This document shows, piece after piece, positions 45,673 to 55,045 of a stretch of DNA of 64,000 bases. Positions within the stretch are counted from its first letter, which is position 1, and each line of letters begins with the position of its first letter. The DNA comes from CAVXXB01 sp963765585 (lineage in GTDB: Bacteria > Calditrichota > Calditrichia > JAJRVZ01). The position numbers and the translations under genes are program-made. Location of the stretch: positions 351,133 to 415,132 of the forward strand of contig CAVXXB010000002.1 in assembly GCA_963765585.1 (NCBI GenBank), read 5' to 3'. A model generated the notes under the pieces. The model was given only the letters and a program-made list of their open reading frames with translations, was not told the DNA's origin and searched no databases.

Positions 45673-47519
45673 TTACTCACTCTCCAACAATCCAATATTC
45701 CCATCTATATTTGAAAAAATCACCTGGTTTGCAGAAAGAGGGGTTACTGTATTTATCAGATAATTTTCAAATTTATATTTCCATAATACCTTACCATCAA
45801 CTGCATCGGCGGCGATAATCAATCCGTTCTTTGTGCCCCAAAACAGTGTGCCGTCCTTTTCCATTGGCATGGAAGGTGCAATATCGTAGCCGTATGCAAA
45901 ATCATTTGCCCAGACAATTTGTGATTTAGCCGCTTTTACTGAAAAGGCAACTACGGAATCGGTCATTGATCGTCCGTAGATCAACTGACTGTTCTCAGAG
46001 ATACCCACTGTTTCGCGAAATTTCCACTGATTGTTTCGCCACAGTGTCCGGCCATCACTTATGCGAATCGCACTTAAATACCGATCCGGTGTGGCAATAA
46101 AAATATCTTCATTTGCCGCTACGGGCCAAACGGCTGCCGGTGAATATAAGCGGGCTTAACTTTACCGGTATTCCATTTCCATGCCAGCGTTCCGTCTCTC
46201 TGGCTCAGCGCATATAAGTGTCCATCCCAGGCACCAAAAAACACCTTTTCATGATACACTAACGGTTTGGTCTCGACAAAGCCGGGGATTTCAGAATTCT
46301 CCCAAATCGTTTCTCCGGTATACAGATCCAATGATCTGAATATGCCGTCACTGGCGCCTACATAAACCACCCCTTCATGAATAACGGGAACAGAAACCAT
46401 GGCATTGCCAGTTTTCACTTTCCAGTTTACGGATCCGGTTGTGCTGTTCAGACAATAAATCTGACTATCCGCCGATGTGAACACCAAATTTTCTTCTTCA
46501 ACCGCGGCTGTTCCATATATTGCACCAGCGCCGCGATATTTCCAGACAACCTCACCATCTGTTGGTGAAAGGGCATACATGGTTCCGGATACATCTCCGG
46601 CATAAATCCGGTTACCATCATAGACTGGTGAAGCGGTCATCATATTTCCGGACTGGTATAACCAGGATATTCTTACCTGCGGATATTGGTCGTTGATTTC
46701 ATATGATGGCTGTAAAGAATCGGGGACTGATTGAACCGAAAGATTTGCGGCCAGTTGATCCTTTGCCCATATTTCTCCGTATGGTCCGCCTGAAGTTCTT
46801 TCCTGTGCAATCAGTGAATCATTACGCAGAGTGAATAGGGTGTATCCGCCCTTTTCTTCTTTTGCTCTTAAAGTGGAACGGCCCATATATCCGGGAATAC
46901 CCTGATAATATTTTAATCGATTACGATGACCGTGTCCGTGTATCATGGCTTTGATATTATAATTCTTTATTATATCGACACATTCAATCCAGTTGTCGAT
47001 GGATGCATTTAAAGGATAATGCATTACCAGGATAATTGGCTGCTCCGGACCGGCTTTTTGCAGTTCCCTTTCCAGCCAGGTCAATACTTCACGCGGGATG
47101 TGCCCATCATCCATACGCAAAACCGGACCCTGATGGAAACCGATAAATCTGTATGGTCCAGCAACGAAAGAAAATTTATCATCGCCCCAGAGTGCCCTGA
47201 AGTTTGCACCGGCTGAACCAGACCATTTGGTGTCATGATTCCCGGGGATGATGTAATAGGGAACACTGAGACTATCCAGAATTTGTTTTGCCATTTCAAG
47301 ATGGTGGTCAATATTCATATCGGTGATGTCACCGGAGACCAATACAAAATCAATATCGGTTTGTGCGTTGACATCGGTAACTGCGAGACGCAGATCTTCG
47401 GCACCGGTGGTGTTTTCAGCCAGATGGGTGTCCGTGAAAAGGACAAAGCGGATTGGTTTTTGCTGGTTGCAGGCGATGAAGAAAAGGGTTAGGATGATGA
47501 TGTATTTGAAATAATGCAT
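45673..47519 (-). CDS. Lipoprotein with metallophosphatase and PQQ-type beta-propeller domains (frameshifted)
   Basis: ATG at 47519 (RBS AGAGGTG) opens a lipoprotein signal (MHYFKYIIILTLFFIAC, Cys17). A calcineurin-like phosphoesterase domain follows with LFTDTHLAE, VLVSGDITDMN, IIPGNHDTKW, MHYPLNAS and HGHGHRN. From about residue 280 a PQQ/quinoprotein propeller begins with SPVYDGNRIYAGDVSGTMYA, DGEVVWKYRG, YCLNSTTGSVNWKVKTG. The upstream ORF goes out of frame after WNTGKVKPAY (about 46149); the rest (SPAAVWPVAANEDIF, FSNIDGNIGLLESE) is in another frame. The span is 3k+2, so one base is missing. An in-frame extension upstream to 47660 is repeat translation and rejected. Combined length about 615 residues; substrate unknown. 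Confidence 0.8.
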
Positions 47520-47605
47520 AGACACCTCTGTTAATATTATCAAATTATTTTGTAAAAAACTTTTACCTGGAGCACTGCGGCCCGGATAATTCAAAATAAA
47601 TAGCT

Positions 47606-48530
47606 CACCCCTACGGGGTTTTGTGATGCTGTGGTACCGGACACCGTGGGCGTTGCCCACGGCTAGAAATATTGAGCCCCTTTGGGGCTCTGTGCTTCCG
47701 TGTCATTTGGCTCCTGAACCGGATGACATTCCGGCACGGGATGACGGTTCCGAATAATTCAAAATAAATAGGTCACCCCTACGGGGTTTTGTGATGCTGT
47801 GGTACCGGACACCGTGGGCGTTGCCCACGGCTAGAAATATTGAGCCCCTTCGGGGCTCTTTTCTTGCCATATCGTCAGTTCCTGGACAGGATGATATTTT
47901 TACCACAAAGTGCGTTAAGGTAGTTTTATTTTTTTCTCTGCGTACTTTGTGGATTCTCCGCGCACTCTGCGGTTAATCTTTAGCTAATCATTGCCCACGG
48001 CTAGAAATGTTGAGCCCCTTCGGGGCTCTGTGCTTGCCATGTCATTTGGCTCCTGAACCGGATGACATTCCGGCACGGGATGACGGTTCCGGATAATTCA
48101 AAATATATAGATCACCCCTACGGGGTTTTGTGATGCTGTGGTACCGGATACCGTGGGCGTTGCCCACGGCTAGAAATATTGAGCCCCTTCGGGGCTCTTT
48201 TCTTGCCATATCGTCAGTTCCTGGACAGGATGATATTTTTACCACATAGTGCGTTAAGGTAGTTTTATTTTTTTCTCTGCGTACTTTGTGGATTCTCCGC
48301 GCACTCTGCGGTTAATCTTTAGCTAATCATTGCCCACGGCTAGAAATATTGAGCCCCTTCGGGGCTCTGCGCTTGCCATGTCATTTGGCTCCGAACGGAT
48401 GACATTCAGGGATGACGGTTCCGGATAATTCAAAATATCATAGATCACCCCTACGGGGTTTTGTGATGTTGTGGTTCCGGGCACCGTGGGCGTTGCCCAC
48501 GGCTAGAAATATTGAGCCCCTTTGGGGCTC
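47606..48530. repeat. Triple-hairpin array with a ~339-bp higher-order unit
   Basis: Full units at 47606, 47774, 48113 and 48446, with partial units at 47990 and 48330. 47774 to 48113 and 48113 to 48446 are 339 and 333 bp: each larger unit is a full copy, a CTCTGCG/ACCACAAAG element and a partial copy. Loop of hairpin 3 varies (TTC or TTT). The gene-free stretch 47520-48764 has further CGCAAAG and GGGACTTA-type octamers at 48570-48700. Confidence 0.9.
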
Positions 48531-48764
48531 TGTGCTTCCGTGTCATTTGGCTCCTGAACAGGATAAAATTTGAACCGCAAAGATCGCATATAATATTTAA
48601 TTTTTCTCCACTTAGGGACTCAGGGACTGAGGGACTTTATCAGAATCAGTAATTGCTCTTCGTACTTTGTGGATTCTCCGCGCACTCTGCGGTTTATTTT
48701 TAGCTGATCCCTATCTACTAAAATCTTACCACGGGTAAAAAGTCCTTTGACGATAACCTCAGGC

Positions 48765-49413
48765 CTAAATTTTGGACTTTGGATTTTGGATTTTGGAATT
48801 GTCTCCCTGTTTCTTTTTCTTATAATACCGATAGAGCAGATAACCGGACAAGATTACCAGTAACACAACGAACACCTGGTTATAACGTGAAATGATACTG
48901 GTGATGATTTCCCAATTATCTCCCAGCAGCATGCCGGCAATGATCAGCAATGCATTCCATATCATCGCACTTATCAAAGCCAGGATGATGACCGGCAGCG
49001 GGTGGAGATGAAACAATCCGGCAAAGAGAGAAATAACACTGCGGGTGCCGGAGAGAAAACGATTGGCGAGGATGACCCAGTATCCCCATTTACCAAACCA
49101 AAGTTCGACCTTTTTTATATCTTCCTGTTTAAATATTTTTTCACGGATACGGCGCTGTTGAATAAAGGCCCGGCCATATTTATAACCAAGGGTGTACATG
49201 GTGACGAATCCAATTACAGAACCTATCGTTGTGGATGCATAGACGCCCCAAAAGCCAAGTTTGTCCGGTTGAAACCAGGTACGCACCAAAAACGACAACG
49301 GTATCTCCGGGGATGGGTGGAAGCACATTTTCCAGGAAGGCACTGATTCCAAGGACCAAATAGGCCATAACGGGATCAATCTGATTAAGCAGTTTTTCCA
49401 GATAATCTAACAT
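48765..49413 (-). CDS. dedA: DedA-family membrane protein (frameshifted)
   Basis: DedA/VTT-domain proteins are inner-membrane transporters or flippases involved in envelope homeostasis. The N-terminal ORF 49180-49413 has MLDYLEKLLNQIDPVMAYLV, ENVLPPIPGDTVVVFGAYL; the second ORF 48765-49379 carries LGFWGVYASTTIGSVIGFVT, NRFLSGTRSVISLFAGL and further membrane helices. One extra base in the AAA at 49260-49262 joins them (STGQLGFWGVYAST). The extreme C terminus (NSKIQNPKSKI) is encoded by a CCAAAAT heptamer tract and may be a repeat-derived extension. ATG at 49413, 4 bp after ispF. Confidence 0.87.
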
Positions 49414-49417
49414 CGTC

Positions 49418-49891
49418 TTATTTTTTTTCCAGCAGGGCTACCGCATAACATTTGACACCCTCTTCTCTGCCAACAAATCCCAGTCCTTCACCGCGTGTGG
49501 CTTTTACATTAATTTGGTCAGGTTTGAGAAACAAATGCTGCGATAGATTACGGATCATTTCCGCCTTATGGGGGCTAATTTTAGGTCTTTCAATAACGAC
49601 GGTTATATCAATATTTACAATTTTAAGTTTTTGGAAGTGTACTTTTTTTTCAACTTCCTCTAAGAAAAGCAGACTATTATAGTCTTTATATTGGGCTTCT
49701 GTATCGGGGAAATGTTCACCGATATCACCAAGACCGGCCGCGCCCAGCAGGGCATCGGCTACGGCATGGGAAACCACATCGGCATCTGAATGACCGGCCA
49801 GACCTTTTTCGAAGGGAATATGCACACCGGCCAGTATCAATGGCCTTTCGGCGGCAAAGGGATGAATATCATAACCGAATCCGATACGCAT
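49418..49891 (-). CDS. ispF: 2-C-methyl-D-erythritol 2,4-cyclodiphosphate synthase
   Basis: MEP-pathway enzyme converting CDP-ME 2-phosphate to MEcPP. It has the metal-binding YDIHPF (Asp8, His10), GHSDADVVSHAVADALLGA, GDIGEHFPDT and KATRGEGLGFVGREEG. Length 157 fits the family. Its ATG overlaps the ispD stop by one base, as in many genomes where ispD and ispF are adjacent or fused. Confidence 0.95.
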   Translation of the reverse strand: MRIGFGYDIHPFAAERPLILAGVHIPFEKGLAGHSDADVVSHAVADALLGAAGLGDIGEHFPDTEAQYKDYNSLLFLEEVEKKVHFQKLKIVNIDITVVIERPKISPHKAEMIRNLSQHLFLKPDQINVKATRGEGLGFVGREEGVKCYAVALLEKK

Positions 49892-50581
49892 CAGTAAAGT
49901 GACTCCTTAAATAACAGGCGGGCAATTTTTAAATCTTCCGGGGTCGTTATTTTGATATTATTATAATCACCGGGTATTATCTTTACCGGGTAACCTTTCC
50001 ATTCCAGCAAAGCAGCTTCATCTGTACTATAAAAGTTTTTTTCACGGGCCGAGTTATGTGCGGTCATCAGCCATTCATACCGGGCAGTTTGCGGCGTTTG
50101 AATTTGGTACAGTTCATCGCGGTTCAGGGTTTCGAGTACCAGGCTATCCCGGACTCTTTTTATGGTGTCCTTGGCCTTCACGGCCGCCACACATGCCCCA
50201 TCCTGTTTTGCCACACGAATAGAGTTACGAAGAATCTTTCCGGATATCATAGGCCGGACGCCATCGTGAACCAGGACAATTTCCGTATCATCTGATAATA
50301 TTTTCAAGCCATTATATACGGAATCCTGCCGCTCTTCCCCACCATCAACCACCGTGCCCCGATCGGCAAATCCGGGAATGGTGGAAACAATCTTGTTCAG
50401 CTGGTTCCGGGTATTTTTTGAGCAAACGACAACCACCTTGTTAATCTTTCGAACCGCCAGAATATGTGTTAAAGTGATTGCTATTACCGGCCGGCCGGAT
50501 AATTTTACAAATTGCTTTGGAACCACACCGGCAAATCTTTTTCCACTTCCGGCCACCGGAATAATCGCAGACTACCTTCAT
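49891..50581 (-). CDS. ispD: 2-C-methyl-D-erythritol 4-phosphate cytidylyltransferase (start frameshifted)
   Basis: It makes CDP-ME from MEP and CTP. The longest ORF (GTG at 50556) begins MAGSGKRFAGVVPKQFVKL but lacks the initial strand MKVVAIIP of the nucleotide-binding loop. The ATG at 50581 gives exactly MKVV, and then, one extra base at 50569 removed, AIIPVAGSGKRF. So the start of ispD is probably at 50581 with a one-base insertion. Other motifs: GGEERQDSVYNGL, VLVHDGVRPMIS and LYQIQTPQTARY, STDEAALLEWKGYPVKIIPG. About 229 residues after repair. Confidence 0.9.
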
Positions 50582-50582
50582 T

Positions 50583-51614
50583 TTACAAAATCAGCATGGC
50601 GTCGCCGTAACTGAAAAAGCGATATTTCTGCGCTATGGCTGCTTCATATGCCTTTTGAGTATAATCATATCCTGCAAATGTACAGGTCAGGATATAAAGT
50701 GTCGATTGTGACTGATGAAAATTTGTCAGTAAACCGTCCACCATTTTAAACTTATAAGGTGGATAAATGAATTTATCCGTCCATCCCCGTGAGGATTTCA
50801 CCCTGTTTTCCGGAATAGCTACTGTTTCCAGAACGCGTACTGATGTCGTACCCACAGCGAATATTTTTCCACCATTTTCTTTAACTTTATTAATTCTTGT
50901 GGCAGATTCTGGAGACAGTTCATAATACTCCGAGTCCATCTGATGACGGCTGAGGTCCTCGACCTGAACCGGTCGAAAGGTACCTAATCCCACATGCAGT
51001 ACCAGGGGAATTACCTCGACGCCAATTTCTTCCAGATTCTTCATTATATCGTCTGTAAAATGCAATCCCGCAGTTGGTGCAGCCACCGCACCGGTCTTTT
51101 TGGCATATACGGTTTGGTATCGTTCTTTATCAATACTCTCAGTGGGTCGTGAGATATAGGGCGGCAATGGCGAGTCACCAACTTCATTTACTAAATCGAA
51201 AAAATTATTACCATTATCATCAAACTTGACAACCCGTCCGCCGGAGATTGTATTATCAATCACATCACAGCCTATTTTATCTGCTATAATCAAACGATTT
51301 CCTATCCGCACTTTACGGGCTGGTTTGACAAGCACTTCCCACATGGTATCTTCGAGTTGCCGCAATAAGAGCACCTCAACCTGGGCATTTGTCTTCTCTT
51401 TAAAACCGGTTAATCTGGCTGGAAAAACTTTGGTTTCATTTATAACCAGTGCATCGCCTTTTTTTATATAATCAGTGATATTGGTAAAATTTTCATGTTT
51501 AATCTCCTCCGTTCCGCGGTCTAATACCATCAATTTTGATGTACCGCGTTTATCGGTTGGATACTGCGCAATCATCTTATCCGGTAAATCATATTTAAAA
51601 TCTGAAAGTTTCAT
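50583..51614 (-). CDS. queA: tRNA preQ1(34) S-adenosylmethionine ribosyltransferase-isomerase
   Basis: QueA transfers the ribosyl moiety of SAM to preQ1 in tRNA to make epoxyqueuosine. The 343-residue protein has YDLPDKMIAQYP, RGTSKLMVLDRGTEEIKH, GAVAAPTAGLHFTDDIM, HVGLGTFRPVQVEDLSRHQM, HQSQSTLYILTCTFAGYDY and YRFFSYGDAMLIL. It lies 18 bp after ruvB in the ruv-isp operon. Confidence 0.95.
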   Translation of the reverse strand: MKLSDFKYDLPDKMIAQYPTDKRGTSKLMVLDRGTEEIKHENFTNITDYIKKGDALVINETKVFPARLTGFKEKTNAQVEVLLLRQLEDTMWEVLVKPARKVRIGNRLIIADKIGCDVIDNTISGGRVVKFDDNGNNFFDLVNEVGDSPLPPYISRPTESIDKERYQTVYAKKTGAVAAPTAGLHFTDDIMKNLEEIGVEVIPLVLHVGLGTFRPVQVEDLSRHQMDSEYYELSPESATRINKVKENGGKIFAVGTTSVRVLETVAIPENRVKSSRGWTDKFIYPPYKFKMVDGLLTNFHQSQSTLYILTCTFAGYDYTQKAYEAAIAQKYRFFSYGDAMLIL

Positions 51615-51632
51615 AATAATAAACCCCTGTCC

Positions 51633-52670
51633 TTAAGATGTTTCACGGGAAAATATATTTCCCTGATTTGATAGCTTATCAGCTGGTTTCATATTGAAAT
51701 GTTCATATGCCAGATGAGTTACTTCCCTGCCCCGAGGCGTACGTTTCAAATATCCCTGCTGAATGAGGAATGGTTCGTAAACCTCCTCGATTGTTGTACT
51801 GTCTTCACTAACGGCAACTGCGATTGTACTTACTCCAACAGGTCCACCGTTATATTTCTCAATTATTGTCAATAAAATACGTTTATCCATTTCATCAAAT
51901 CCACGGCTATCCACCTCAAGACGCTGCAACGCATCTTCAGCCACTGATTTGTTTATTTTATTATCCGCTTTCACCTGAGCAAAATCGCGAATCCTACGTA
52001 ATAAACGATTTGCCACACGTGGTGTACCGCGGCTACGCTTTGCTATTTCCCAGGCCCCCTCCTCATCGACCTCAATTTTAAGGATGCCGGCAGAGCGTAC
52101 AATGATCTGATATAGATCTTCAGCCTGATAATAATCCAGACGTAACACGACCCCAAACCGTGCGCGCATTGGTGCTGAAAGTAAGCCTGAACGGGTGGTT
52201 GCACCCACCAGTGTAAACGGATTCAAATTCAATTTAATTGTCCGCGCACTGGGTCCTTTGTCGATCATGATGTCCAGGGCAAAATCTTCCATGGCAGAAT
52301 ATAAATATTCTTCCACGACTGTATTGGTACGATGAATTTCATCAATAAAAAGTACATCGAGATCCTGGAGATTGGTCAAAATTCCGGCCAGATCTCCGGC
52401 CCTGTCCAGGACAGGTCCACTTGTCGTTTTAATATTTACATTCAGCTCATTGCTGATAATATTTGCAAGCGTCGTTTTTCCCAATCCGGGAGGCCCATGC
52501 AACAGAACATGATCAAGAGATTCGTTTCTTTCCTGCGCAGCCTGAATAAATATGGCCAGATTTTCTTTTAATCTTTTCTGGCCGATAAAATCATCCAGTT
52601 TTTGCGGGCGCAGAGAAACATCAAATTCGAGATCTTCCTCAATTGCCTGTGGCGTAATGACATCACGCAT
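51633..52670 (-). CDS. ruvB: Holliday junction branch-migration ATPase RuvB
   Basis: AAA+ motor with Walker A HGPPGLGKTTLAN, Walker B VLFIDEIHR, sensor LVGATTRSGLLSAPMRARFG and the C-terminal winged helix GPVGVSTIAVAVSEDSTTIE with YLKRTPRGREVT. Length 345 is typical. It starts 3 bp after the ruvA stop. Confidence 0.96.
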   Translation of the reverse strand: MRDVITPQAIEEDLEFDVSLRPQKLDDFIGQKRLKENLAIFIQAAQERNESLDHVLLHGPPGLGKTTLANIISNELNVNIKTTSGPVLDRAGDLAGILTNLQDLDVLFIDEIHRTNTVVEEYLYSAMEDFALDIMIDKGPSARTIKLNLNPFTLVGATTRSGLLSAPMRARFGVVLRLDYYQAEDLYQIIVRSAGILKIEVDEEGAWEIAKRSRGTPRVANRLLRRIRDFAQVKADNKINKSVAEDALQRLEVDSRGFDEMDKRILLTIIEKYNGGPVGVSTIAVAVSEDSTTIEEVYEPFLIQQGYLKRTPRGREVTHLAYEHFNMKPADKLSNQGNIFSRETS

Positions 52671-52673
52671 AAA

Positions 52674-53270
52674 TTATATCTGCTGTAAAGCCTGTTTAAT
52701 TAACTGTTCGACTGAATCGGTTGCGCTGGTTTTGCGAACTTTTGCCAGCGCTTTTTCTACATTGTATTTTTTATAACCCAGCGACATCAACGCCATAAGC
52801 GCTTCCTCTTCGGATGATGTCAACTCAGTTATTCCATGTTCTTCAGATGAATCAACAACCAGCCCTAATTGTTTGAACTTTTCTTTCAATTCAACCACAA
52901 GGCGCTGAGCCGTTTTATTACCTACACCACTTATTGATGTCAGGCGATCATGATTGCCATTTTGAATGGCTTCCAACAATTCATTAGATTTGATTCCGGA
53001 TAAAATCGTTTGAGCCAGTTTGGGCCCGACACCCGAAACAGATATCAATCCTTTAAAAATATGGCGTTCGTTTAAATCGGCAAAACCATATAACTGCAGA
53101 ATATCTTCACGAACATGAAGATAGGTTGTAAGCCGTATTTCATTTCCTACATCCGGAAGGATGTAATACGTATTCAAACTAATCTGCAAATCAAATCCGA
53201 CGCCATTGACATCAATGACAACATTGGTCGGAGATTTTATTGCTACTTTTCCGCTAATATAATCAATCAT
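52674..53270 (-). CDS. ruvA: Holliday junction branch-migration protein RuvA
   Basis: RuvA targets RuvB to junctions. The start MIDYISGKVAIKSPTNVVID (ATG at 53270) is normal; an in-frame extension to 53300 lies inside ruvC. HhH motifs LISVSGVGPKLAQTILSG and LTSISGVGNKTAQRLVVEL bind DNA; the C-terminal UBA-like domain (ALMALMSLGYKKYNVEKALA) contacts RuvB. Length 198. ATG overlaps the ruvC TGA by one base. Confidence 0.95.
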   Translation of the reverse strand: MIDYISGKVAIKSPTNVVIDVNGVGFDLQISLNTYYILPDVGNEIRLTTYLHVREDILQLYGFADLNERHIFKGLISVSGVGPKLAQTILSGIKSNELLEAIQNGNHDRLTSISGVGNKTAQRLVVELKEKFKQLGLVVDSSEEHGITELTSSEEEALMALMSLGYKKYNVEKALAKVRKTSATDSVEQLIKQALQQI

Positions 53271-53773
53271 CACCGAAACCGCAGGCGATGATAATGGCAC
53301 AGCGCGACAGCCAGTGCATCTGACGCATCGGATGGCTGGATATCTTCTTTTAGCTTCAGTATATTTTTCACCATATATTGAACCTGGTCCTTAGATGCAT
53401 TTCCACGACCAACAACGGCCAATTTTACTTCTCGTGGAGAATATTCAGCGGGAGAAATTCCGGCATTCACTATGGCGAGCAGTGCAACTCCTCTGGCATG
53501 ACCCATCACAATCGCTGTTTTAATATTTTCGCTGTAGAATATATCTTCAAGTGCAACAAAATCCGGTTTGTACTTTTCAATCACCTCTATCAGGCCATGA
53601 TTAATCTGTTGTAACCTGACCGGCAGACCGGCGCTGCGTTTAGTTTTTATAGTGCCATAATAACAGAGTACCGGATCTTTTTTGGCTGCAATATCAATTA
53701 TTCCGATGCCTGTTATATGTGTTCCCGGATCGATTCCCAGGACTCGAATTGATGTGGGATTTTCAACCGGCAA
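53270..53773 (-). CDS. ruvC: Crossover junction endodeoxyribonuclease RuvC
   Basis: RuvC resolves Holliday junctions. Motifs: VLGIDPGTHITGIG (Asp15), VALEDIFYSENIKTAIVMGH with the catalytic Glu, and PSDASDALAVALCHYH with the final Asp pair. It has a TTG start at 53773 within the yebC stop region, with AGGTG about 10 bases upstream; the true start is a little uncertain. Length 167. Confidence 0.93.
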   Translation of the reverse strand: MPVENPTSIRVLGIDPGTHITGIGIIDIAAKKDPVLCYYGTIKTKRSAGLPVRLQQINHGLIEVIEKYKPDFVALEDIFYSENIKTAIVMGHARGVALLAIVNAGISPAEYSPREVKLAVVGRGNASKDQVQYMVKNILKLKEDIQPSDASDALAVALCHYHRLRFR

Positions 53774-54515
53774 TCTTATCGATCACCTCATCATCAATGT
53801 CAAAATTGGCAAAAATATCCTGGACATCATCATGATCATCAAGAATTTCCATCAGTTTCAGCATCTGCTCTGCCGGTTTTTCATCCAGATTTACCGTATT
53901 TTTCGGAATCATGGTGCGGTCGGCAGATTCAATGGAAATATTATTATCTTCCAATTTTGTCTGGACATTTGAGAGTTCCTCGACATCGGTATAAATTTCG
54001 TAAAAATCCGCATCATCGTTTTTCATATCTTCCGCCCCGGCCTCTATGACAATTAGTAACAATTCTTCTTCATCATAGTTTTCTTTGGGAACTTTTATCA
54101 GACCTTTTGTCTCAAACATCCAGGCCACTGAGCCTGTTTCGCCCAGATTTCCACCATATTTACTCAGCAGATGTCTGATTTCCGCCACCGTGCGATTTTT
54201 GTTATCCGTCATGGTATTGATGTACAAGGCAACCCCACCCGGTCCATAACCTTCGTACGTCACCTCATCATAAACCACTCCCGGTAATTCACCGGTTCCC
54301 TTTTTAATCGCATTATCAATATTTTTAGCGGGCATATTTGCCTGCTTGGCAGCCTGCAGGGCAGTTCTTAATCTCGGGTTCATACTCGCATCACCGCCAC
54401 CAATCCGGGCGGCAACTGTGAGTTCTTTTATCAACCGGGTAAAGATCTTACCACGCGCGGCATCGACTTTTGCTTTTTTATGTTTTATTGAAGACCATTT
54501 TGAGTGGCCAGACAC
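53763..54515 (-). CDS. YebC/PmpR family transcriptional regulator or translation factor
   Basis: The 250-residue protein begins MSGHSKWSSIKHKKAKVDAA with the YebC signature, followed by FTRLIKELTVAARIGGGD and LSKYGGNLGETGSVAWMF. The start is a GTG at 54515 with GGAGG 8 bases upstream. YebC proteins have been assigned DNA-binding and, more recently, ribosome-related roles. It heads the operon yebC-ruvC-ruvA-ruvB-queA-ispD-ispF-dedA. Confidence 0.93.
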   Translation of the reverse strand: MSGHSKWSSIKHKKAKVDAARGKIFTRLIKELTVAARIGGGDASMNPRLRTALQAAKQANMPAKNIDNAIKKGTGELPGVVYDEVTYEGYGPGGVALYINTMTDNKNRTVAEIRHLLSKYGGNLGETGSVAWMFETKGLIKVPKENYDEEELLLIVIEAGAEDMKNDDADFYEIYTDVEELSNVQTKLEDNNISIESADRTMIPKNTVNLDEKPAEQMLKLMEILDDHDDVQDIFANFDIDDEVIDKIAG

Positions 54516-54610
54516 GATTATTCCTCCGATTATCAGACGGCAAATTTAATAAAGAAATCAGGCCATTCCAAATGTAAAGCGCCGCTTTCGCCAAGGGGGG
54601 CGATCTGGGT

Positions 54611-55016
54611 GCGGATATGGGATGAGAGATTAGGGATTAGAGATTAGAAATTAGAGATTAGGAATTAGGAGTTAGGAGTTAGGAGTGAGGAGTAGGGAGT
54701 GGGAAAATACAGGATACAAGATGCAGGATGCAGGATGCAGGATTAGGAGTTAGGAGTGCGGGGTTGGGAAATGGTAGATGCTGGATGCTGGATGCAAGAT
54801 GCAGGAGGCGGGATGCTGATGCTTGATGCTGGATACAAGTTAAAAGTTGGGAGTGGGGATTTGGAACTGGGAATTGGGAATTAGAGATTAGAAATGAGAG
54901 ATGAAACATGATGCGTTGGCAATTAGCAACAGGCAGTTAGTTGATAGGCGGATCTGACCCAGGCGGACAAATTACTAATCTCAAATCCATAATCTCTAAT
55001 TTCTAATTTCTAATTG
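54611..55016. repeat. Longest heptanucleotide repeat tract
   Basis: From about 54621 units GATTAGA, GAATTAG, GAGTTAG, GGAGTGA, GGATGCA, GGATGCT and GGCAATT follow each other in 7-bp phase over more than 250 bp, then GATTAGA-type units reappear inverted (TTTCTAA) at 54975-55013. It fills the 530-bp spacer between the yebC operon and intI; no gene was found. Confidence 0.88.
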
Positions 55017-55045
55017 ACATACTTTGCGAGAGGTAAAACCCCTGA

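Noticed and set aside
47520..47660. N-terminal extension of the metallophosphatase lipoprotein
   Set aside because: It is read through the triple-hairpin repeat; the ATG at 47519 has a Shine-Dalgarno sequence and opens a lipoprotein signal.
49891..50556. ispD beginning at the GTG of 50556
   Set aside because: This start lacks the first strand of the nucleotide-binding fold, which is encoded just upstream with one extra base.
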